The notes: generated by a model not told the origin, from the letters alone. A stretch of DNA of 18,590 nucleotides from Bdellovibrionales bacterium (GCA_020435025.1 JAGRAG010000270.1:1-18590); one strand, 5' to 3'. Shown: positions 1 to 7,760, counted from the stretch's first letter. Program-made: numbers and translations.

Positions 1-2042
1 GTTTGCTTTTACCCCCTACAAATCACAGCACTTTTCGAGATGTCCTCATAAAAGGGACCGGCCCTGTTGAACAATTCACTCAAAACAACCAGCTCCGTTT
101 TGCGCATTTGGGATTTGACGGATACTTTGAAATATCTGAAGCCGTAAGAGACATGACTACTAGTGAAGCTCTGCACGCAGCCGGAGTTTTGGTTTCTCGA
201 GGCATAGCTATTATTGATCACAATGAACAGGTTCATCGCAATGGTTTAGATCATCCCGTCAGAGTCGGTAATTACATTCGCGCCTTTCGGGTTCAGACTC
301 GTTTAAGCAATCTTGTTTCACTTTCCCCTGATGAGCGGCAAAATGCGATAGACGACGCCATTCTTCGTTTACAAACGCTTCAAGGCCGAAGCCGTCCCAT
401 GACATATGTGGAGTACTATCACTATATGGTTCAGAAGCTAGCCCTCAACGCAGCAATATATCAAGCCATTGGCTACACACAAAATAGTCTTCACTTTGGA
501 CAGGTCACCCTAGCTGGGGAGATGGCCGATCTCGGCGTGGGCACTTTTGAAAGGCCAAAGCAACCCGGAGAAGTCAACACAAGCCATCCCTGGTTTCGTT
601 TTGAACGGCAGCCCTTGCTGTTGCAAAACATGCTCTACAGAACCCATTCCGTAAAGGCCGAGCCTCATCCCGTTCTTCTTTCTCCCGACTCAAAAACGGT
701 GATCAATCAGCAAACGCTTTTCTCCTTTATTCAAAGTTTTGACCCCGATTCTGCTAGACGAATAGAAGAAATGAATCCCATGCGCATGTTTTGGGAAGCC
801 TATGATCAGCAATATAGAAGATTCGATTACGAAAAATACCGCAAGAAAGTTCTTCCTAAATTGCAAGATCTCTATAGTTGGTCTTTAGAGAAATCTCTAA
901 AACGCCTTCCCAAACACCTCAGAGAGGCCATCAGAAAGACCTATTTAAAACTTTTGAGGGGCTATGAAAAAGGAGTTGCTCGTCCAACGAAAAGCGGTCC
1001 CCTACAAGTTACAGCTCTTGAAAAAGAACGGTTATTTTCCAATGCCCTTACTAGAAACAATTTAAATGCCGTTGCTTTTTTACCTCCAAATGGGAGTCAC
1101 AGTTGGGATTTACTTGGAAGTGAAAAATCATTTTTAGAGTATCATGGAGCTCGAAATCTCCCTGATATAAGCTGGCGCCCACAAAACTTAGAGTCATTTT
1201 TTCTCGAACAAGTGGGAATGCATCCACTGGAAATGCTACTTCTACCTGGAACGGGTCGGCTCGAGGTGGGTCAAAAAATCATTTGGATGACAGAGGCTGG
1301 AGTCTCACCTATTGCCGTTATCACCAAACAACTAACGGATCGATTTGCTATCTCTTATGAGCACCCTTTAACGGGTGAGATTTTAAACGAAGTTGTTTCA
1401 ACCGAAGAACTTTTAAAATTGAACGACCCCAGAAACGCCAAAATTTCCGAAGGCGACCTAATCTCAGGGACAAAGTTGACAATGGGAAACACACTTAAGG
1501 CAAGGGCCCGTTCCCTTCAAGAGCGGGTGAATCCTTATTTGATCCTGCCACACGACTCCGACTCGGCAGTCCGAGAAAAGCAACTGCGTGCACTCAAAGA
1601 AGTTGTTGCTGAAGCTTACACAACTTATGTCAGCAACCTAAATCCAGAAGAACAAAAGACTTATTCCGAGCGTCTGTACCGCCGTCTGAACCAGAAGGAC
1701 AAGCTAACCCTTCAATGGTCAATGGTGAAGGGCTGCGGAAACTGTATGGATCAAAACCTATTTACCTCCGTTTTGCTCTCTCAGATCTCTCGTGCCTTTC
1801 AATTCACTTACAGTGCTTACATTGCCAAAGATCCTAATAACAAAACTCATTTTTATACAATCGTGACCCTTCTGCCTTCTCAACAGCAGTATGTTTTAGA
1901 GAGCAGTTTTTTTGGTATCCGCCTATTTCCTCTTCGGCAGGCCCTCGTCTTCCCTCGATTCCTCATGACAAATATTGTGGATCAACACAAGCCCTCTAAA
2001 CGAGGTCCAAAAGCCCTGTGCGCTAGGGCCGTTGCCAATTAA
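1..2042 (+). CDS. SelO-like (UPF0061) protein with transglutaminase-like C-terminus, 5' partial
   Basis: The frame is open from the window edge and ends at TAA 2040-2042; 679 residues are counted from a TTG at 3, but the true start is probably upstream. Residues 17-180 follow the SelO order: KGTGP (K17, nucleotide-binding lysine), SEALHAAG (54-61), a segment ending EQVHRN, then AGEMADLG (171-178) matching SelO GETIDYGP, with the metal-binding Asp kept as D176. Differences are visible: the glutamate paired with the lysine appears to be D50, the metal Asn position is Q167, and there is about a 10-residue insertion after KGTGP. Known SelO proteins of about 480 residues transfer AMP to proteins. 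Here about 300 further residues follow, including a probable small beta domain (about 410-475) and a C-terminal region with C578, C581, H616 and E633 spaced as in transglutaminase-like cysteine enzymes. The SelO assignment is a by-eye motif match; activity is not shown. It converges on the lipoprotein gene, 18 bases away. Confidence 0.6.
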   Translation, partial: LLLPPTNHSTFRDVLIKGTGPVEQFTQNNQLRFAHLGFDGYFEISEAVRDMTTSEALHAAGVLVSRGIAIIDHNEQVHRNGLDHPVRVGNYIRAFRVQTRLSNLVSLSPDERQNAIDDAILRLQTLQGRSRPMTYVEYYHYMVQKLALNAAIYQAIGYTQNSLHFGQVTLAGEMADLGVGTFERPKQPGEVNTSHPWFRFERQPLLLQNMLYRTHSVKAEPHPVLLSPDSKTVINQQTLFSFIQSFDPDSARRIEEMNPMRMFWEAYDQQYRRFDYEKYRKKVLPKLQDLYSWSLEKSLKRLPKHLREAIRKTYLKLLRGYEKGVARPTKSGPLQVTALEKERLFSNALTRNNLNAVAFLPPNGSHSWDLLGSEKSFLEYHGARNLPDISWRPQNLESFFLEQVGMHPLEMLLLPGTGRLEVGQKIIWMTEAGVSPIAVITKQLTDRFAISYEHPLTGEILNEVVSTEELLKLNDPRNAKISEGDLISGTKLTMGNTLKARARSLQERVNPYLILPHDSDSAVREKQLRALKEVVAEAYTTYVSNLNPEEQKTYSERLYRRLNQKDKLTLQWSMVKGCGNCMDQNLFTSVLLSQISRAFQFTYSAYIAKDPNNKTHFYTIVTLLPSQQQYVLESSFFGIRLFPLRQALVFPRFLMTNIVDQHKPSKRGPKALCARAVAN

Positions 2043-2060
2043 TGGATTCCAACATTTTTT
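2031..2060 (+). terminator. weak Rho-independent terminator candidate
   Basis: GTTG at 2031-2034 can pair with CAAC at 2050-2053, with a small inner CCA/TGG pairing, followed by six T at 2055-2060. It overlaps the stop codon of the upstream gene and fills the gap to the convergent lipoprotein gene. The stem is short and interrupted, so this is a tentative call. Confidence 0.25.
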
Positions 2061-3254
2061 CTAATCGCCGGAAATGCGCTTACAGATGCTAACGAAGTGG
2101 GGACATTCGCCTTTGGCAGGATCGCAAGTTCCCGTGTAGTTGATCACACGTTGAGCATCATTGCCATAGCAGTAATTTTCAAGACGGGGAATCACACAGC
2201 GGGCGGAAGGGTCCACATACCAGTCCTCTGGTCGCAAAACTTTTCGAATAGTGTTGTAGGCATCGATCACATCTTGCGGTGAGCCCTGAGGGGGAGGTCC
2301 CGTCTCCTTACTACACCCAGCCGGAGTGCCCGCCTTGCCAACATCGGCCATGCGAACAATCATAAAGGACTCGCCATTAGAACAATCCCAAGTCGCGGGA
2401 ACGGTTCTCTTTGTTGAAAGGTCTATTTCTGTGATACGCGATAAAGACCTTCGCAATCCACCAATGGGAGAAGAACCATCCTTTTTAAAATCAATTTCAT
2501 AACCTCTTCCATAAACAGAATCGACAGAGAGAGCCGTTGCTCCACGAGCCACTAGCTCATCACTGGCCGCTGGATCAGTGTAGGTCAGTGTCAGTAAGGT
2601 CGTGTTCATTAACTTCGCACGAACGTCTGCTGCCAAAGATTCCGTCTGTGTAAAACGCACATTTCCTTCTACTTGCCGGTTATCAAGCCCCGATATTCCC
2701 GCAAAATAATTGACCCTCTGCCCAGATTCTAACTCTGATAACTTTTGAACGATCAGCTGACTGTCTAAAGGAGCCAACATCGTTTCAAAATCATGCCATT
2801 TTACTGGTGTGGAGCTAGAAACCAAGGGTCCTTGATAATTGGTTTTTTGGCGAATTGATAGCTGTATAGATGCCCCTTGACTGGCAGCACTTTCAGAAAC
2901 GTAGGTCGCTCTTTCAGAGGCCTTGTACTTACCTGTTCGACTTAAAAATTCGTCTGTAAACTTGATACCCGCCTCATCATACGCCCCTACTCGAAATGTG
3001 TAAAAAGCTCTGTAAGGATAGTCCGGAGGCATGTCGGAACAAGACATATAGGAAATATGATCTGCGTTCACATCAAAAGCAAATGGCAGACTATCCGCCA
3101 CCGAAAGGCCTTCTTCATCCGCTAGCTGCAATGGATCAGCGCAGTTTTGGAAAAAAAACAAAGTTAAAACGACTAAAACAAGAGTCGGCAATCCGAATCT
3201 TCGATCCATCTTACTGTCTAAGAATAATTGGAAACGGGTGGGTTGCGAGTTCAA
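2061..3254 (-). CDS. predicted lipoprotein of unknown function
   Basis: The protein has 397 residues. The N-terminus has a positive stretch (MDRRFG, 16-21), a hydrophobic segment (22-35) and the lipobox FFQNC with Cys38, so it should be lipidated and held in the inner or outer membrane. FQNC-type lipoboxes recur in Bdellovibrio lipoproteins. The C-terminal 60 residues contain five Cys, suggesting disulfides in the periplasm or on the surface. No enzymatic motif was recognised. The start is TTG at 3254 because GAGGAG (minus strand, 3266-3261) lies six bases upstream. An in-frame ATG at 3209 has no comparable site but would also leave a good signal peptide. The gene is divergent from galU and stands alone on this strand. 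An exact sigma-28 promoter upstream suggests that it is switched on with flagellar/motility genes. Confidence 0.8.
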   Translation of the reverse strand: MNSQPTRFQLFLDSKMDRRFGLPTLVLVVLTLFFFQNCADPLQLADEEGLSVADSLPFAFDVNADHISYMSCSDMPPDYPYRAFYTFRVGAYDEAGIKFTDEFLSRTGKYKASERATYVSESAASQGASIQLSIRQKTNYQGPLVSSSTPVKWHDFETMLAPLDSQLIVQKLSELESGQRVNYFAGISGLDNRQVEGNVRFTQTESLAADVRAKLMNTTLLTLTYTDPAASDELVARGATALSVDSVYGRGYEIDFKKDGSSPIGGLRRSLSRITEIDLSTKRTVPATWDCSNGESFMIVRMADVGKAGTPAGCSKETGPPPQGSPQDVIDAYNTIRKVLRPEDWYVDPSARCVIPRLENYCYGNDAQRVINYTGTCDPAKGECPHFVSICKRISGD

Positions 3255-3296
3255 TAAAAACTCCTCGTTTACATACGGTTGACTCGTTCTTATACC

Positions 3297-3323
3297 TTAT
3301 CGGCGAGATTCGACTCATTTTTA
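3297..3323 (-). promoter_or_regulatory. sigma-28 (FliA) promoter of the lipoprotein gene
   Basis: Read on the minus strand, TAAA (3323-3320) is followed by exactly 15 bases and GCCGATAA (3304-3297). This is the full FliA consensus TAAA-N15-GCCGATAA with no mismatch. Transcription would begin near 3290, giving a leader of about 36 bases to the TTG start at 3254, with GAGGAG in between. I saw no second copy of GCCGATAA in the window. Confidence 0.75.
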
Positions 3324-3341
3324 GCCGCTAAGTCCACTTTT

Positions 3342-3395
3342 TTGAGACTTTCGTCCGGCGCCCAGTTTTCGTCTCAACTTGAGACAAAATTGACT
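3342..3395 (+). promoter_or_regulatory. TTGAGAC repeats with perfect palindrome upstream of galU
   Basis: GTCTCAA-C-TTGAGAC at 3371-3385 is a perfect palindrome (7-base arms). A third half-site, TTGAGAC, lies at 3342-3348. The palindrome runs into TTGAGACAAAATTGACT, which has TTGACT at 3390-3395 as a possible -35 element, but no convincing -10 follows at normal spacing. The 12-mer TTGAGACAAAAT recurs at 7519-7530. This could be an operator for a dimeric regulator of galU or of the divergent lipoprotein gene. No known regulator was recognised. Confidence 0.4.
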
Positions 3396-3462
3396 CCTGA
3401 CTTAGTGGGTTATTGGGCGGAATCAGTGACTTCTACTAAAAAAATATGTTTTTCTATTCTTT

Positions 3463-4344
3463 ATGAAAAAGGTTAAAAAAGCCCTACTGCCTGCTGCAGG
3501 ACTGGGAACTCGATTTTTACCAGTCACCAAATCCGTACCCAAAGAGATGCTTCCCATCGTTGCCAAACCCATTTTGTTGCACCTTGCTGAAGAGCTGGTC
3601 AGCGCAGGGATAGAAGAACTGATTTTAGTCGTACCTCCAAAAGGCAAAGAGAGTCTGTTAGATTTTTTTAGCTCCCCTTCGGCAGACCTCAGTGATGCTC
3701 TGGAAGCTTCGCAACGCCAAGATCTGTTAGATAGTTTGGAAAAAGTACAAGCCTCTTTAAAAATTCGCTCCGTTATTCAAGAAAAGCCCATGGGCCTAGG
3801 ACATGCTGTTTTAACCGGTAAATCTGCCATTGGTGATGAACCCTTCGCCGTCATTCTTGGGGACGAGTTGAGCTTTGCCCCCGCAGGAACAACACCTATA
3901 TTAAAAAACCTTATTGAAGTCTACCAGGAGACAAGTCTATCCACTGTTGCCGTAATGTCTGTCCCCTCTTCGGAAGTGAATAAATACGGAATCATTCAAC
4001 CGCAGGATGAAAACGCAAACCCAATGCGAGTTTTATCGGTTATCGAAAAACCTTCTATAGAAAAAGCTCCCAGTCGCTGGGCTCTTCCGGGTCGGTATGT
4101 TTTTTCTTCTGAGATTTTTGAACACCTACAAAATACAGATGCTGGAGTGGGCGGCGAGATTCAATTGAGCGATGCCATGTCCTTATTAGCCGAAACCCAA
4201 GGTCTTATGGCTTTAAAAAACCGCTGCCTTCGATATGATGCTGGTGATAAACTGGGCTACATTAAAGCAAATATAGAGTACGGTTTGCGAGATCCAGAAT
4301 TGGGACCGAAGTTAAAAGAATATTTATCGAGTTTAAAGCTCTAA
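3463..4344 (+). CDS. galU: UTP-glucose-1-phosphate uridylyltransferase GalU
   Basis: GalU makes UDP-glucose from UTP and glucose-1-phosphate in the cytoplasm, feeding LPS, capsule and other glycan synthesis. The protein has 293 residues, normal for the family. Visible signatures are the nucleotide-binding loop GLGTRFLP (13-20) with KEML (27-30), GLGHAV (111-116), the metal-site segment LGDE (132-135), EKP (194-196), GGEIQLSDA (229-237) and RYDAGDKLGYIKA (256-268). The ATG at 3463 is the only start that preserves the N-terminal loop. There is no clear Shine-Dalgarno sequence and the leader is A/T-rich; an ATG at 3446 is out of frame. A secreted protein gene follows after 10 bases, and priA after that, suggesting one transcript. 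Confidence 0.95.
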   Translation: MKKVKKALLPAAGLGTRFLPVTKSVPKEMLPIVAKPILLHLAEELVSAGIEELILVVPPKGKESLLDFFSSPSADLSDALEASQRQDLLDSLEKVQASLKIRSVIQEKPMGLGHAVLTGKSAIGDEPFAVILGDELSFAPAGTTPILKNLIEVYQETSLSTVAVMSVPSSEVNKYGIIQPQDENANPMRVLSVIEKPSIEKAPSRWALPGRYVFSSEIFEHLQNTDAGVGGEIQLSDAMSLLAETQGLMALKNRCLRYDAGDKLGYIKANIEYGLRDPELGPKLKEYLSSLKL

Positions 4345-4354
4345 AGGAACAGCA

Positions 4355-5224
4355 ATGAAAAAATTAATTTTACTGCTTGTCATCTTCATTCAATTTTCTG
4401 CTCAGGCTTATATTCCTCGGTTTTGGATGATTCTTTCACGCACAGCTGAAAATCATGGAAATGGTTTGTACCAGGTTATACAAAACGTCACCTTCCTTCA
4501 TCAAGCAGAACCTATTTTGCTCCGAGAAAGTTGGCTGATCCGCGACGGGGAACATTTCCGGGTGACCGTCACCGGCTTAGGCTCTCTTAAAGAGAAGGTT
4601 GAGTTCACACGGATCTATGATGGTGATAAAGTTTATTACCTCGGAGAAGGTAAAAAAGTCCGCTATCACAAATTAAGTGATGACTGGTTTGAATCTTATT
4701 TTAACTTTCGCTACTCAGCTAAAATAAAGCCAAGAATGTTTGCACAAAAAATGATTTCTGCTGAAGGCCTCTCCCTTCCTCCCGCATACAGGCCCGCTAA
4801 AAAAGGGGAAGAACGGGTTTTAGAGTATGAAACCGATTTCTTACGACTCGGAAGATCCAATGGAAAAGTGGCCTATGCTATTGGCACCCCAGCCCCAGTC
4901 GGAGCAACACAGCTCCCTGCGGGAATGTGGATTGAGCAAGATCAATTTAATGTCTTAAAGATTCGTTTAAAAACTCAAACGGAAGTGACAGCAAGAAACT
5001 ACGGAAAGTTTTCTCGCAATTTAAATATTGCCCGGGTGAGAGAGGTCAGCTGGGGCGATCAAAAAGCAGAAATTCATACCATGTCAGTTAAACCGCTTTA
5101 CGTTTCTTCCGCCAACAAAAAACTTTTGTCTTACCAATCCTTAAGTGAAATAAAAGAAGAACAAAAGCCATTACGAAAAGAAGATGACTCTGTCATTTAT
5201 GACTTCTACAGTCGCTTCCGCTAA
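4355..5224 (+). CDS. secreted protein of unknown function between galU and priA
   Basis: The protein has 289 residues and a clear Sec signal peptide: MKK, a hydrophobic core and cleavage after AQA at about residue 18, so it should be periplasmic or released. AAAGGA at 4343-4348, six bases before the ATG, supports the start. The mature part is rich in short beta-strand-like stretches and aromatic/basic residues. Phrases such as WLIRDGEHF and IYDGDKVYYLGEGKK resemble strands of beta-sheet carrier folds (LolA/LolB-like), but this is only an impression and no catalytic motif is visible. The C-terminal 30 residues are charged. The tight spacing to galU (10 bases) and priA (18 bases) suggests co-transcription without implying a shared job. 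Confidence 0.8.
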   Translation: MKKLILLLVIFIQFSAQAYIPRFWMILSRTAENHGNGLYQVIQNVTFLHQAEPILLRESWLIRDGEHFRVTVTGLGSLKEKVEFTRIYDGDKVYYLGEGKKVRYHKLSDDWFESYFNFRYSAKIKPRMFAQKMISAEGLSLPPAYRPAKKGEERVLEYETDFLRLGRSNGKVAYAIGTPAPVGATQLPAGMWIEQDQFNVLKIRLKTQTEVTARNYGKFSRNLNIARVREVSWGDQKAEIHTMSVKPLYVSSANKKLLSYQSLSEIKEEQKPLRKEDDSVIYDFYSRFR

Positions 5225-5242
5225 TCGAAACTGCTTTAGAAA

Positions 5243-7270
5243 ATGAGCTCTCAACGCTGTGTACAAGTAGCTGTCGATGCTCCCCTTAAGGAGCTACTCA
5301 CTTATCGTGTGCCTAGTGATCTTAATTTTATCGAGGAAGGAATGTCGGTCACGGTTCCTCTAGGAAAAAGAAAAGTAAAAGGGGTCGTTTGGAAAATTGA
5401 CGTAACCCCTAATGGAGAATTCAAACTCAAAGACATCATAGATTCTTCTTCTGAAAGGCCTGTCTTAAGTAAATCTCACCGCCAATGGCTAGAGTGGATC
5501 TCCTCTTACTATTTGCACCCCATTGGACAAGTAGCGGCTTTGACGTTTCCTCCCTTAAAGCAGAAAGGGCGTTCGACCGCGAACGCTAAAAAGCAGGTCA
5601 TTCCTAACATAGATCCTTCTTCTCCTCCAGAGCTAACGGAAGAACAAAAATCCTGTATTGAAGCGATTCAATCAGTGAATGGATATGCCACTCATTTACT
5701 TCACGGGGTGACTGGATCTGGAAAGACTGAAGTCTATTTGCACCTCATGCACGATGTACTCGCCCAAGGGAAAAAGGCTCTGGTTTTGGTGCCTGAGATC
5801 TCCCTAACTCCTCAGCTTTTAAAAAGGTTTGCATCGAGATTTCCCGGTCAAGTGGCAGTGATTCATTCGCACTTAACAGAAAGAGAAAAAACCGACCAGT
5901 GGTGGAAAATGATTTTAGGAGAAGCGCAAATTCTTATTGGTGCACGATCGGCCCTATTCTGCCCACTGGAACCTCTCGGTATTGTGATCATGGATGAAGA
6001 ACACGAACCCTCGTTTAAGCAAGATGAAAAATTACGCTATCATGCTAGAGATGCAGCGATCGTTCGAGCCCATACCAGTCATTGTCCTGTTGTGCTTGGG
6101 TCGGCCACCCCTAGCTTAGAAACGTGGCGGAACTGTCAAACACAAAAGTACCACTATCATCAAATGGTTCATCGTGTATCGGAACGTAAAATGCCGGAAA
6201 TTGAAGTTGTTGACATGAGAGAAGAACGGCAGAAGCGACGCGATCAAGAAGGCCAACCGTTGCCCTTTTGGATCAGTCAAAGTCTTTACGATCGACTGCT
6301 CGAAACTTTTCAAAAAGGCGAACAAGCAGCTCTTTTTTTAAACCGCCGCGGCCTAGCACAAACAATCCTTTGTCAAAGTTGTGGCTATGTTTATGAGTGC
6401 CCTAATTGTGCTATCAGCCTGACTCTCCATGCAAAAAATCATATGGTCTGTCATTACTGCAATTATACGGACCGACTTACAGAGCAATGCCCACAATGTG
6501 CTGATGGCGATATTCACCCTTTAGGTTTAGGTACAGAGCTTCTCGAAGAAGACATGGCTCGTCTTTTTCCGGATATTCACATTTGCCGCGCCGATCGAGA
6601 TGAGATTCAAAATCGATCGGATTTAGAAGAAATGATCTCGTCGATGGAGTCTGGAAAAACGGATCTCCTTATTGGAACGCAAATGATCGCAAAAGGCTTG
6701 GATTTTAAAGGTCTCACTTTGGTTGGCTTAGTGATGGCCGATGTCGGCTTTAGCTTGCCTGATTTTCGAGCTGCCGAAAGAAGTTTCCAGCTCCTCACCC
6801 AGGTCAGTGGTCGTGCGGGAAGGCACTCTGAGATGCCTGGACAAGTCGTGATTCAAACATACAACCCCGGCCACGCCAGCATTCGTTACACCCAAGACAA
6901 TGACTATAGTGGATTTGCCCATGAAGAGCTCAGCCACCGAGAAGAGCTTCGCTATCCTCCCTTTGGGAAAGTCGCTTCATTAAAGATCATTGGCCTACAT
7001 CATGACAGAGTCGTACAAGCCGCCGAGCAACTCGCGCAAAGAGGATTCGTCTTACAAAGCAAGTTCCCCCCTTACAAGGACCTTCAAATACTTGGCCCCA
7101 CCCAAGCGCCAATGGCCAAACTGCGCGGAAAATTCCGTTATCTGATATTGTTAAAAGGATCCTCCCATAAAATGCTAGAGAATTTTTGCCAACAATTAAC
7201 TTACGATTTAAAGTGGATGCCCGCAGGAACAAAATTGCAGATCGATATGGATCCTATGAATATGCTTTAA
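5243..7270 (+). CDS. priA: primosomal replication helicase PriA
   Basis: PriA is the 3'-to-5' DNA helicase that recognises stalled forks and reloads the replicative helicase. The 675-residue protein shows the N-terminal fork-binding region (1-100), Walker A GVTGSGKT (155-162), the DEEH box (251-254) and motif III GSATPSLE (286-293). Eight zinc-binding cysteines occur in four pairs: C377/C380, C386/C389, C403/C406 and C416/C419. Motif V lies around GTQMIAKGLDF (478-488) and motif VI is QVSGRAGR (520-527). All key residues are intact. It is somewhat shorter than the E. coli protein (about 730 residues). The ATG at 5243 has no good Shine-Dalgarno sequence, so translation may be coupled to the gene upstream. 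It is followed by a long non-coding region with an inverted repeat. Confidence 0.96.
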   Translation: MSSQRCVQVAVDAPLKELLTYRVPSDLNFIEEGMSVTVPLGKRKVKGVVWKIDVTPNGEFKLKDIIDSSSERPVLSKSHRQWLEWISSYYLHPIGQVAALTFPPLKQKGRSTANAKKQVIPNIDPSSPPELTEEQKSCIEAIQSVNGYATHLLHGVTGSGKTEVYLHLMHDVLAQGKKALVLVPEISLTPQLLKRFASRFPGQVAVIHSHLTEREKTDQWWKMILGEAQILIGARSALFCPLEPLGIVIMDEEHEPSFKQDEKLRYHARDAAIVRAHTSHCPVVLGSATPSLETWRNCQTQKYHYHQMVHRVSERKMPEIEVVDMREERQKRRDQEGQPLPFWISQSLYDRLLETFQKGEQAALFLNRRGLAQTILCQSCGYVYECPNCAISLTLHAKNHMVCHYCNYTDRLTEQCPQCADGDIHPLGLGTELLEEDMARLFPDIHICRADRDEIQNRSDLEEMISSMESGKTDLLIGTQMIAKGLDFKGLTLVGLVMADVGFSLPDFRAAERSFQLLTQVSGRAGRHSEMPGQVVIQTYNPGHASIRYTQDNDYSGFAHEELSHREELRYPPFGKVASLKIIGLHHDRVVQAAEQLAQRGFVLQSKFPPYKDLQILGPTQAPMAKLRGKFRYLILLKGSSHKMLENFCQQLTYDLKWMPAGTKLQIDMDPMNML

Positions 7271-7315
7271 CATCACAAAGCAGAAAGTTGACTTTACGAT
7301 GGAAGCAATGTCTTG

Positions 7316-7463
7316 TTGAATCGATCCTTCCCAAATTTATTTGCTTAAGCGCTTCACGCGGAGTTCCGCAGCGGTGGTGCGGACATTTATGGCCGCTCCG
7401 CTAGGCGAGGACTGTTTGAGCATGAAGCACTTAAGCAAATAGATTTGGGAAGGATCGATTCAA
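7316..7463. repeat. long near-perfect inverted repeat (41-bp arms)
   Basis: The left arm 7316-7356 pairs with the right arm 7423-7463 over 41 positions, with one mismatch (7350/7429) and one T:G (7337/7442). The arms begin and end in TTGAATCGATCC...GGATCGATTCAA. The 66-base centre is G/C-rich and can fold again: GCGGAG (7358-7363) with CTCCGC (7396-7401), or GCGGA-GT-TCCGC locally. There is no T-run after the right arm, so it does not look like an ordinary terminator. No clear target-site duplication flanks it. It may be a small mobile palindromic element, a processed 3'-UTR structure or a structured RNA. Only the inverted repeat itself is certain. Confidence 0.85.
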
Positions 7464-7518
7464 AACGAAACACAGTTAAAGCTGAGCGGCCAACGAATAT
7501 CGTTTCTTGAGTTTTACT

Positions 7519-7534
7519 TTGAGACAAAATCTCA
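7519..7534 (+). promoter_or_regulatory. second copy of TTGAGACAAAAT motif
   Basis: TTGAGACAAAAT at 7519-7530 matches the 12-mer at 3379-3390. Here it also forms a small palindrome, TGAGA-CAAAA-TCTCA (7520-7534). It lies about 230 bases upstream of the next start codon. It could be a regulator site or part of a promoter; no clear -10 was found. Confidence 0.3.
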
Positions 7535-7663
7535 TCTATAGCTACGTATAACTTCTATCCGCTATCAAACTCTTAGACGGAAATGGCTTCTTTAAAGCCT
7601 TTTGGTTTTAATGAGTCTTTGGTCTTCTGTAATTTCAATATGGTGAAAATATACAGAAAGTCA

Positions 7664-7715
7664 TCATTCATCCCCGAATAATTGTTAAATAAATACTGTT
7701 TATTTTGATGAATGA
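7664..7715. repeat. nested palindrome upstream of the LamG/SdrD gene
   Basis: TCATTCATC (7664-7672) is the exact reverse complement of GATGAATGA (7707-7715). Inside it AAATAAA (7687-7693) pairs with TTTATTT (7699-7705) around a 5-base loop. The structure ends 45 bases before the ATG at 7761. It may act as an operator or as a 5'-UTR hairpin. No promoter could be assigned with confidence. Confidence 0.5.
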
Positions 7716-7760
7716 AGCTCGGCATTTCCTTTGCAAAGAAAAATATCAAAGGGGTGAGGC

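Larger units (their letters stand above)
7271..7760. other. 490-base intergenic region with two palindromic structures
   Basis: No convincing gene lies here; the only open frame entering it is a shadow overlapping the end of priA. It holds the long inverted repeat at 7316-7463, the TTGAGACAAAAT motif at 7519-7530, the nested palindrome at 7664-7715 and a G-rich ribosome binding site (GGGGTGAGG, 7751-7759) for the next gene. Between 7531 and 7660 I see only A/T-rich sequence without a clear promoter. Confidence 0.6.

Noticed and set aside
3390..3418. House-keeping promoter TTGACT ... TATTGG for galU
   Set aside because: The spacer is only 15 bases and the -10 match is poor; not strong enough to list as a promoter.
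2996..3476. Plus-strand open frames (2996-3331 and 3279-3476) across the lipoprotein start and the divergent intergenic region
   Set aside because: They lie antisense to the lipoprotein's N-terminus or across its promoter, lack ribosome sites and have no recognisable protein features.
7186..7404. 72-residue plus-strand frame over the end of priA and into the inverted repeat
   Set aside because: It overlaps priA in another frame and runs through the left arm of the palindrome; no ribosome site and no protein-like composition.
7316..7463. Retron-type or other reverse-transcriptase-linked structured RNA
   Set aside because: Long paired arms invite the idea, but no reverse transcriptase or partner gene is present nearby.
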